Below, piece after piece: positions 7,687-14,762 of a DNA stretch of 64,000 bases (position 1 is the first letter of the stretch; every line of letters begins with the position of its first letter). Origin of the DNA: Ruminococcus sp. GTDB lineage: Bacteria > Bacillota > Clostridia > Oscillospirales > Ruminococcaceae. Both the position numbers and the translations under genes were made by a program. The notes under the pieces were generated by a model, which was not told where the DNA came from, did not search any database, and was given only the letters and a program-made list of their open reading frames with translations. Location: positions 1 through 64,000 of the forward strand of contig NZ_JAFUAG010000031.1 in NCBI RefSeq assembly GCF_017464355.1. Direction: 5' to 3'.

Positions 7687-8473
7687 AGAATTGGTTTTGC
7701 GCTTTGAAAACGGAGACAAGGCTGCGCTGGGCGAGATTTATTTACAGCTTGATAAATTCATCAAGTCGATTGTCAATGACGTTATGAAAAAGTTCGGGCT
7801 AAGCAATGAGGACCTGGAGGACGAGCTGTTTCAGGTTGGCTCTGTAGAGCTTATAGAGACTGTTTACAAGCACAGTTATGACCCGAACAAGGGCAGCTTT
7901 ACATCGCACATTTATCCCTATCTGCGGCTTGCGATGGTACGGCACGTTGAACAATTCATAACGCCTGTTGCCATAGCGCATAAGGATTTATTGGCTATCA
8001 GCAAGTGTAGGAAAATGCACAGGGACGGAATGACTGATGAGAGCATTGCAAACGAGCTTGGTATCAGTAAACAGCTTGTGGCAAGGTATCTGCGGTTTTC
8101 GTTCAAGACTGAGAGTATTATGCTTACGCTCAACGATGAGTACGGCGAGGAATATCTTGAAAATCCGAAACTTATTTCAAAAGAACCCCAGCCAGACCAC
8201 GCTGCTTATGTGAAGGGATGTGCCGAGAGGCTGAAGCTGTTGTTTGATAAGCTATCACCTAAACAACAGCAGATAATCGGAAGCTTCTTCGGGGCTTACG
8301 GCTATGAGGAGATGACCATCGAGAATATTGCCAATTTTGAGCTTATGACTCAGGATGCTGTCAAGAAACAAAAGCATGAGGCTATGGAGCTGCTTTATTA
8401 TTGGTACTGGCATTTCAGCGAGCTGAGGAAGTTCAGAGAGGCTTGGTGGGCAGTCCAGGATATGACGAATTGA
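7676..8473 (+). CDS. Sigma-70-family factor, island-encoded
   Basis: 265 residues. Region 2 lies in residues about 5-90 (ENGDKAALGEIYLQLDKFI.., LRLAMVRHVEQFI), a region-3-like helix-turn-helix follows (MTDESIANELGISKQLVARYL), and region 4 near residues 185-240 (LSPKQQQIIGSFFG.., MTIENIANFELMTQDAVKKQ). It overlaps the DUF6076 gene by 11 bp. Small sigma-like factors of this sort often run mobile-element genes in Clostridia; its target promoters are not visible here. Confidence 0.7.
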   Translation: MTNEELVLRFENGDKAALGEIYLQLDKFIKSIVNDVMKKFGLSNEDLEDELFQVGSVELIETVYKHSYDPNKGSFTSHIYPYLRLAMVRHVEQFITPVAIAHKDLLAISKCRKMHRDGMTDESIANELGISKQLVARYLRFSFKTESIMLTLNDEYGEEYLENPKLISKEPQPDHAAYVKGCAERLKLLFDKLSPKQQQIIGSFFGAYGYEEMTIENIANFELMTQDAVKKQKHEAMELLYYWYWHFSELRKFREAWWAVQDMTN

Positions 8474-8522
8474 GCTGATTTTACCATTTGGGGCTAAAAA
8501 ACGACCGTTTGTGCCAAAATGC

Positions 8523-8551
8523 TTGTATTTTTCTGTAAAAAATGGTATAAT
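8523..8551 (+). promoter_or_regulatory. Sigma-A promoter of the ECF sigma/anti-sigma pair
   Basis: TTGTAT (8523-8528), 17-bp spacer, TATAAT (8546-8551), 33 bp before the ATG at 8585. Confidence 0.7.
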
Positions 8552-8584
8552 CACATAATAACAACTATCGGGGAAGTGACACCT

Positions 8585-9115
8585 ATGATACCGATGATAT
8601 ATATGGAACTCATCGATGATGAGGAGGATAAAAAGGCTTTTGAAAAGCTGTATAACAAATACAAGAACAAGGCATATCTCGTTGCAATGGACTGCTTGAA
8701 TAACAATTCACTTGCAGAGGAATGCGTATCGGAAACCTTTTTATCCATTGCAAAAAATTTTCAGACTGTTAACAAATTAGAATCTAACAAACAGCTCAAA
8801 TATATCGTCATAAGTATTAGAAACACAGCAAAGGATGCTTTGAAGAAAGAAAAAATCAATCTGAACACCGAAGAATATAATGATGAGAATTATTATTTGG
8901 AAGACAGTTATTCGGAATTTGATATTATTGCGTGGAGATCTTGCATTAGTCAGCTTAGTCAAACCAATAAGGATATACTGTATTTAAGGTGCATATTAAA
9001 TCTTAATTATAAAGAGATTTCCCAAATACTTGGTATAAGTCAGGGCGCAGCGAGAGCAAGAGCCTTTGCCGCTAAAGAAAATCTAAAAAAACTGTTAGAA
9101 AAGGAGGACTCATAA
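8585..9115 (+). CDS. ECF-type RNA polymerase sigma factor
   Basis: 176 residues from ATG 8585 (GGGGAAGTG upstream). Region 2 spans about 12-80 (KAFEKLYNKYKNKAYLVAMDCL.., AEECVSETFLSIAKNF), region 4 about 115-170 (QLSQTNKDILYLRCILNLNYKEISQILGIS in two parts, GAARARAFAAKENLK). Its stop codon overlaps the ATG of the next gene, which encodes a membrane anti-sigma-like protein, so the pair is a standard ECF switch. The AT-rich base use continues through the following secreted-protein and lipoprotein genes, which may be its targets. Confidence 0.85.
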   Translation: MIPMIYMELIDDEEDKKAFEKLYNKYKNKAYLVAMDCLNNNSLAEECVSETFLSIAKNFQTVNKLESNKQLKYIVISIRNTAKDALKKEKINLNTEEYNDENYYLEDSYSEFDIIAWRSCISQLSQTNKDILYLRCILNLNYKEISQILGISQGAARARAFAAKENLKKLLEKEDS

Positions 9116-9801
9116 TGGAATGCAATGATCTATTTCTACGGGCACTTGAAGAAACATATGACGATGAATTTGAAGACTATATGAGTTCCCTTGAAGAAAG
9201 ATACGGATGTGAACACATTTTTGGTACTAAGCATAACAAGGAAATGGCAAAGCTTATTAAACGTCAGCGAAGGCCGTATTTCAAGCTGATAAGTTCAACA
9301 GGACGCAGGGCAGCCTGCATAATTATTGCGTTTATTGTTATGTCTGCTTCGGCATTAAGTGTAAAAGCAATTCGTGAAGCAATCTTCGATTTTATTACGA
9401 ACATTTTCTCAGATCATAATGTTGTGACCACAGAGAGTGAAACAGACATAGGTTATCCCACAACTATTGAAGAAGAATACTTTATATCCGAGCTGCCCGA
9501 CGGCTTTGAAGAAATGGACAAAGAGAAAACAGATAACTCTATTGATATTTCATATTTCAGAAATGATGAATATGTTTTCTTTACTCAATATACAAAGGCG
9601 GCATATGAACAAACCTACGATAATGAACGCAGTGAATTTAATGAATATACAGACAGCGATGGCGAACAATATATGGTCATCACAAACAAAAGTGGAATAA
9701 CGTATATATGGGATAATGGAAGATACATATTTGAAATCACAAGCAACTTGGACAAAGAATATACTCTGAAATTGTGCAAGTCTACAAAAGTTAAATCTTG
9801 A
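9115..9801 (+). CDS. Membrane anti-sigma factor-like protein with DUF4367-type domain
   Basis: 228 residues. The cytoplasmic N-terminus (1-60) would bind the sigma factor. One membrane segment lies at about 66-85 (ACIIIAFIVMSASALSV), and the extracellular part (about 110-225) has the DUF4367 pattern: ISELPDGFEEM, FFTQYTKAAYEQTYDNE, YIWDNGRYIFEI. It starts on the last base of the sigma gene (TAATG), so expression is coupled. No zinc-binding HxxxCxxC is visible. Confidence 0.7.
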   Translation: MECNDLFLRALEETYDDEFEDYMSSLEERYGCEHIFGTKHNKEMAKLIKRQRRPYFKLISSTGRRAACIIIAFIVMSASALSVKAIREAIFDFITNIFSDHNVVTTESETDIGYPTTIEEEYFISELPDGFEEMDKEKTDNSIDISYFRNDEYVFFTQYTKAAYEQTYDNERSEFNEYTDSDGEQYMVITNKSGITYIWDNGRYIFEITSNLDKEYTLKLCKSTKVKS

Positions 9802-9828
9802 CCTAACAAATTGACAAGAAGTGTCGTC

Positions 9829-9877
9829 ATAGAGTGTAGAGAGGGATAACTATTCCCACTCTGCACTCTATTTTTTT
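9829..9877 (+). terminator. Strong intrinsic terminator after the anti-sigma gene
   Basis: An 18-bp near-perfect stem (ATAGAGTG.. at 9829 pairing with ..CACTCTAT up to 9871) is followed by seven Ts. Confidence 0.9.
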
Positions 9878-9891
9878 ATAAAAGGGGGGAA

Positions 9892-10320
9892 ATGATGAAA
9901 CGCATATTGGCTATTTTGCTGTCGTTTGTTATGTCATTAGGAATGGGTATCTCTGCATATGCTTTACCCGAAGAAGAAACACCCATTGATATTGAATTTG
10001 TTGATGAATATAGCTATACTGATAAAATATCATCTGACATGTCAATTTCAAACAATACAGCCACCTGTAAAAGCGTAGTACGGGGAGATACAAGCTTGGC
10101 AACGAAGATTGTTATTACGCAGACGTTGCAAAAGAAAAATGGCAATTCATGGACTAATGTGACAAGCTGGAGCAAAACATTTAATACATGGTATGCAATG
10201 TATAGCAATTCAAAATCGTCATTAAATAGTGGCACATATCGTCTTAAAACCGTTGCAAAGGTCTACAGCGGCAACAATTATGAGACGATAACAGTTTACA
10301 GCAGAACAGCTTCTTGCTGA
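9892..10320 (+). CDS. Small secreted protein, unknown function
   Basis: 142 residues, with AAAGGGGGGAA before the start. The signal peptide covers about 1-24 (KRILAILLSFVMSLGMG..AYA). The mature part is rich in Ser, Thr, Asn and Tyr and looks all-beta (NTATCKSVVRGD, TLQKKNGNSWT, SGTYRLKTVAKVY). Two cysteines, near residue 59 and at the C-terminus, could form a disulphide. It follows a strong terminator and precedes another secreted protein of similar character. Confidence 0.6.
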   Translation: MMKRILAILLSFVMSLGMGISAYALPEEETPIDIEFVDEYSYTDKISSDMSISNNTATCKSVVRGDTSLATKIVITQTLQKKNGNSWTNVTSWSKTFNTWYAMYSNSKSSLNSGTYRLKTVAKVYSGNNYETITVYSRTASC

Positions 10321-10369
10321 ATTGAAAACGCTTTATGCAGGAAGGAATGTGATGATACATATGATTTGA

Positions 10370-10391
10370 AAGTATACAGTACTGTATACTT
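10370..10391. promoter_or_regulatory. Perfect 22-bp palindrome, probable operator
   Basis: The half-site AAGTATACAGT (10370-10380) is followed directly by its exact reverse complement (10381-10391). It lies in the 201-bp gap before the secreted protein at 10522. A second short palindrome, CAGACT-TT-AGTCTG, is at 10450-10463. Confidence 0.6.
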
Positions 10392-10521
10392 GGCGCGGTC
10401 AAGTATCGGGACTGGCTCAGTTGTTGCTTTTAAGCGGATTTTAAGAATACAGACTTTAGTCTGGGAATGTTGCGTTACATCTTATGATGAACGTATTATA
10501 ATTATGAAGGAGGGTTTCATT

Positions 10522-10917
10522 ATGAAACTTAATAAGAGAATTGCAGCTATGGGTGCTGCTGTTATGATGATGGTGTCAATGTCAGCTTTAAATGCAAGTG
10601 CTGCTACCATCAACATTACTAAAACCATTTCTGGGTATAGCACTACTTGCAGTGCTGAAAGATCAGGAAACAGCATATACGTTTCTACTTCTATTTCAAG
10701 CAATTCAGTAGCAACAACTGTTTCTGTTTCTGCTACATATAAGCATAACGGAGTTTATGTTCCAGTTGGAAATGGCAATGGTGGACCTGGGGGGTGTACA
10801 ACTCCAGTTAGTAAGCCCTCTGGAAGTACATGGGATTCTATATCCACCACTCATGGAGTTTCTTCTTCCTCTAAAACTATTACCGATGCTGAATGGAAGA
10901 ATAAAGGATTAATCTAA
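10522..10917 (+). CDS. Small secreted protein, unknown function
   Basis: 131 residues from ATG 10522, which has AAGGAGG at ideal distance; an upstream frame to 10366 is not supported by a ribosome site. The signal peptide ends near residue 29 (MMMVSMSALNASA). The mature protein is Ser/Thr-rich and probably all-beta, with a glycine-rich loop GNGNGGPGG and two cysteines. It shows no enzyme motif. Secreted beta-proteins encoded beside an ABC exporter can be bacteriocins or surface proteins; I cannot tell which. Confidence 0.6.
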   Translation: MKLNKRIAAMGAAVMMMVSMSALNASAATINITKTISGYSTTCSAERSGNSIYVSTSISSNSVATTVSVSATYKHNGVYVPVGNGNGGPGGCTTPVSKPSGSTWDSISTTHGVSSSSKTITDAEWKNKGLI

Positions 10918-10931
10918 TTGTATAATCTTCT

Positions 10932-11019
10932 GGCAGCCTCTAAAAGCCATAATTATTCAAATATTGCTGGTTTAAACCCCTATAAAGTCACTGTGTAAAT
11001 GAGACTTTTAGAGGCTGCC
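10932..11019. repeat. 15-bp perfect inverted repeat with a 58-nt loop
   Basis: GGCAGCCTCTAAAAG (10932-10946) is repeated exactly in reverse complement at 11005-11019. It begins 15 bp after the stop of the secreted protein. It could be a terminator with a long loop or the ends of a tiny non-coding insertion. Confidence 0.55.
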
Positions 11020-11046
11020 TTATATTGATAAATAAGCATTGTCTTG

Positions 11047-11090
11047 AAACACAACGAGAGAATGCCACACATTCTTTTGTTGTGTTTTTA
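11047..11090 (+). terminator. Terminator-like hairpin just before the lipoprotein gene
   Basis: AAACACAAC (11047-11055) pairs with GTTGTGTTT (11079-11087) followed by TTTA. It ends 20 bp before the start codon at 11110, so it may limit read-through into the lipoprotein genes. Confidence 0.55.
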
Positions 11091-11109
11091 TTATTTGGAG
11101 GGCGTTATT

Positions 11110-12660
11110 ATGAAGAAACTTACAATATTAATCCTATCTATATTTCTTTTGACTGGCTGTTCTCAAAGCCAAACAGAAGAACCATCAAGTAATGATAAAA
11201 CAGAAAATTCTAAAAACTCAGAAAAACCTGTAACAATTATAGTAGACGATACTGAAGATGAACAAGTGGATTATTATTTACGTTCATATGATGAAAAATA
11301 TGACTATTGCAAAGAGAACTATCCTAATAAAGCCGTATTGACATGGTTAACCGATTCATATGAGAGGTATGAGTTAGAATTAAATGATTATCTGTATAAT
11401 AACAATTATGATTATGTAATTTGTTTTAAGGAAATAGATGCTTTTTCGGCAAATACTCCTGATAGTACATACCTAGATGTCATTGAAAATATGGTTAATA
11501 GCGGTGAAAATTTCGATATACTCTGCAATTTTGGAGTGTGTTTAGGAGCAGATGCCGTTTCTAACAGCTATTATTATTTGTCTGAAAAAGGTATATATGA
11601 GCCTTTGGACGATTATATTACTGACGAAAAGTATTCCGATTATTACAAACTACTTCCGCAAAAATATTGGGATTCATATAAATATCAGGGAAAAATATAT
11701 GGTGTTGACAACAGCTACTCTACACTCTATTCTGATTATGGAATAGCAATATACAATGATCTTTTAACTGAAAGCGGGATCGATCCGAAAACGTTTGGCC
11801 AATCATTATCTGAATCTTCACAAGCATATAAAACATTATACGATAAAACCGGAAAAAGCGTTAATTTTTATCGTTCCTTTTTTACTGAGGATATTTTAAC
11901 GGCAAATTATATAGTTAGCGGAATAGCAATTTCTGACGGGAATGTAATTAATGTGTTTGAACAGCCTGAAACAAAGGCTTACTACGATATTTTGAAGGCT
12001 CTTGCAGATGATAACTATATTACGATTAATTCCGATTCGGATTTTATGGCGTCTGGATATGACGTGCAAGATAAAGGAACAAATGGAGAAATAATACGGA
12101 ATGACAATACAGGAATAACAAAGATTTATAACCAAATAAATAATTACATATGTACCCCGACAAATGCAATCGGTGTTTACTCGAAATCCGCAAACAAAGA
12201 TTTAGCGGTTGATGCTTTACTCAATGTTGTTTTCAATAAGGAAATAAATAATATAATCACTTTTGGTATTGAAGGTGAGCAGTATGTACTCAAAGACGGA
12301 ATAGTTGAAATGAATGATGTTGATGAGAACAATATCAGCAGTTCTGTAGACATTACCTTTAATAACCCTTTAATCTCATATCAATGTTACCAACAGAATG
12401 ATGAGATCATTTCGTTTGACTATTATGACTTGTATGAAGAAGCAGAATATTTAGAAGATGTTGGTTTTCTCTTTGATGGCTCAAATATTGCCGATACATA
12501 CAATAATGTTGTTAGCAAAATAATGGAATTTAATCCAGCAAGCGATGATATGGATTCATATCTAACAGATTTTAATAAGCAGCTTGATGAAGCAGGTTTG
12601 CAGATGGTTTTAGACGAAATCAATAAACAACTGGGGGAATATGATGAAGAGAGCTATTAG
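11110..12660 (+). CDS. Solute-binding-protein-like lipoprotein
   Basis: 516 residues from ATG 11110 (GGAGGGCG upstream). The lipoprotein signal MKKLTILILSIFLLTGC ends at Cys17. A low-complexity acidic linker follows, then a region with the fold pattern of family 1 extracellular solute-binding proteins (YEPLDDYI, YKYQGKIYGVDNSY, IAIYNDLLTESGIDP). It is longer and much more acidic than the sugar-binding protein at 21106. No matching importer permeases lie nearby; the downstream ABC genes are of exporter type. It may therefore sense or bind a ligand instead of feeding an importer. Its last 20 bp overlap the next gene. Confidence 0.65.
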   Translation: MKKLTILILSIFLLTGCSQSQTEEPSSNDKTENSKNSEKPVTIIVDDTEDEQVDYYLRSYDEKYDYCKENYPNKAVLTWLTDSYERYELELNDYLYNNNYDYVICFKEIDAFSANTPDSTYLDVIENMVNSGENFDILCNFGVCLGADAVSNSYYYLSEKGIYEPLDDYITDEKYSDYYKLLPQKYWDSYKYQGKIYGVDNSYSTLYSDYGIAIYNDLLTESGIDPKTFGQSLSESSQAYKTLYDKTGKSVNFYRSFFTEDILTANYIVSGIAISDGNVINVFEQPETKAYYDILKALADDNYITINSDSDFMASGYDVQDKGTNGEIIRNDNTGITKIYNQINNYICTPTNAIGVYSKSANKDLAVDALLNVVFNKEINNIITFGIEGEQYVLKDGIVEMNDVDENNISSSVDITFNNPLISYQCYQQNDEIISFDYYDLYEEAEYLEDVGFLFDGSNIADTYNNVVSKIMEFNPASDDMDSYLTDFNKQLDEAGLQMVLDEINKQLGEYDEESY

Positions 12661-13777
12661 TATAATAACAGCAGCAGTCATTATACTTAGTTTATCCGCA
12701 TGCAAAAACAATGAAGCATCTAAATCTGATTGGAGAATTGTGTCGTCAAACAATCTTGTCGAACCAGAAAAAAATGGAATGTTTATAACAAATACATATA
12801 GCTCGCTGAGTTTTTTGGACTTCTCTACAATGGAGCAAGCGCCTGTATGCGATGACCCTACCTGTATGCATCAAGTTGATAGCGGCTGTACTTCCTATGG
12901 TAAGGAGAATCACCCTTTTTTATATGGTGATAAGCTGTACTATTTAAAGCGTTCTGACATTTACCAAGATAAAGATATTTATATTAATGACACTCAACTA
13001 TGGCAGAGCGATATAAATGGTGCGAATGAAAAATTGGTTACAGAATTTAAAAAGCTTGATTATAGTTCTTATAACAATATGGTTCTTTATGGGGATACAA
13101 TATATATGTGTATGGAATATAAGCCTTTTGACAAGGATTATAATGAACTTGAACATGCCGAGAAGTTTGTGACCTATAATTTGAAAAGCGGTAAAACAAA
13201 GAATTACGGAGATATCGTAAAAGGTTATGTCTGCAGTTCAGATATAATAGGTGTGTGGGATAATAAAGTTATTTTCAGAATCTCAAATTCAAAAGAGAAT
13301 CTTCCTTACATGGAATTGGTTGAGAAATATGCTAAAGATAATGGAGTCCCACAAAGTGAGGCAATGACAGCGGTAGTTAATGAATATGATACTATTTATT
13401 GGCAGTTTGACATTTCAGAAAAAAGTATTTCTGAATCAATGCTTTCATCACCAATGGCAATTTCAAAGAACTGCTATTACTATTCTGAAGAAGACAAGAT
13501 CACATATCTCGATAAAGACGGCAATGAAAATATAATAAATGGGATCATCGATATTAATGATGCTCAAATTCATGACGGATATGTATATTTTTGTAATCAT
13601 GATGAAGATAACCCATCAGCTTATTTGTTTAATGAACAATCAAAAGAAGTTACAACACTCGATAATAACTATGTCATTTCAGCTATCAGTAATGATACCG
13701 TGATTCTGCAAATAATTGATGATAAGAATGGCACATTATCTTATGAAAAAAAAGCCATTTCTGAAATTGAAAAATAA
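12641..13777 (+). CDS. Lipoprotein with CxDPxCxH motif, beta-propeller-like
   Basis: About 378 residues; the second ATG (12644) has the better distance from GGGGG. The lipobox is ILSLSAC. The motif CDDPTCMH followed by CTSYG is common in Clostridia lipoproteins that pair with ABC systems. The rest has repeated strand units (DKLYYLKRSD, DTIYMCMEY, DGYVYFCNHD) suggesting a beta-propeller. It overlaps the preceding lipoprotein gene by 20 bp, so both are made together. Function unknown. Confidence 0.6.
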   Translation: MMKRAISIITAAVIILSLSACKNNEASKSDWRIVSSNNLVEPEKNGMFITNTYSSLSFLDFSTMEQAPVCDDPTCMHQVDSGCTSYGKENHPFLYGDKLYYLKRSDIYQDKDIYINDTQLWQSDINGANEKLVTEFKKLDYSSYNNMVLYGDTIYMCMEYKPFDKDYNELEHAEKFVTYNLKSGKTKNYGDIVKGYVCSSDIIGVWDNKVIFRISNSKENLPYMELVEKYAKDNGVPQSEAMTAVVNEYDTIYWQFDISEKSISESMLSSPMAISKNCYYYSEEDKITYLDKDGNENIINGIIDINDAQIHDGYVYFCNHDEDNPSAYLFNEQSKEVTTLDNNYVISAISNDTVILQIIDDKNGTLSYEKKAISEIEK

Positions 13778-13874
13778 TTAAAATGAACAATATGAAGTTT
13801 TTTAGGTGATCGCAAAGTTGCCTTTAAACTGAGCTTAAAAAATCATTATAAAAGATATTTGATGGAGAATAGTT

Positions 13875-14753
13875 ATGAATGATAACGGAAATACATACTT
13901 ATCTCTTTATAAAATAACCAAGCAATACGGCGCCTTCACCGCTCTCAATGATTTTACCTACGATTTCACTCCCGGAGTATACGGTCTGCTCGGCCCCAAC
14001 GGCGCAGGCAAATCAACGCTCATGAATATCATCACCGACAACCTCAAACCCACCTCCGGTACGGTGAAATTCGACGGCATGAACACCTCCGATATGGACG
14101 AGGATTTCCGCAAAATACTTGGCTTCATGCCCCAGCAGCAGGGACTATATCCTAACTTCACTCTGGAACGTTTTCTCTACTACATGGCGGCTCTAAAGGG
14201 CATGAAAAAGCGTGAAGCAAAGGAAGATATTGAGCGGTTGATCGGGCTTGTAAATTTAGATAGCGCACGTTCAAAAAGGCTGGGCGGCTTCTCAGGAGGA
14301 ATGAAGCAGCGTGCGCTTATCGCACAGGCTATGCTTGCCGACCCTAAGATAATAATCCTTGACGAGCCGACAGCGGGCCTTGACCCGAAGGAGCGCATCC
14401 GCATACGAAATCTCATCGCAGAGATAGCATTCGAGAAAATAGTTATCATTGCAACTCACGTTGTTTCAGATATCGAATTTATCGCAAAGGAGGTCCTGCT
14501 GCTAAAACAGGGCGAGATAATCGGCGCGGGAAAGCCACATGAACTTTGCGATAAGATAAGCGGAAATGTGTTCAACATTACTGCAAGCGAAACGCAGCTG
14601 TCCGAAATTTCGGACAAATACAAAGTCGGCAACATCTCAAAGGACGAACAGCATATCTTTGTCAGAGTCATCTCAGATAACGCTCCCAAAGGTTATGAGT
14701 ACGAGGTCTGCAAGCCAGATCTGGAGGATTTGTACCTCTACTATTTCGATTGA
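13875..14753 (+). CDS. ABC transporter ATP-binding protein
   Basis: 292 residues. Walker A GPNGAGKST (about 44-52), Q-loop MPQQQGLYP, signature FSGGMKQR, Walker B IIILDEPTAGLDP and the H-loop ATHVV are all intact. The C-terminal 70 residues form the extension typical of ABC-2 exporter ATPases. The permease gene starts nine bases after its stop codon. Base use is richer in GC than in the lipoprotein genes upstream. Confidence 0.9.
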   Translation: MNDNGNTYLSLYKITKQYGAFTALNDFTYDFTPGVYGLLGPNGAGKSTLMNIITDNLKPTSGTVKFDGMNTSDMDEDFRKILGFMPQQQGLYPNFTLERFLYYMAALKGMKKREAKEDIERLIGLVNLDSARSKRLGGFSGGMKQRALIAQAMLADPKIIILDEPTAGLDPKERIRIRNLIAEIAFEKIVIIATHVVSDIEFIAKEVLLLKQGEIIGAGKPHELCDKISGNVFNITASETQLSEISDKYKVGNISKDEQHIFVRVISDNAPKGYEYEVCKPDLEDLYLYYFD

Positions 14754-14762
14754 GGTGATACT

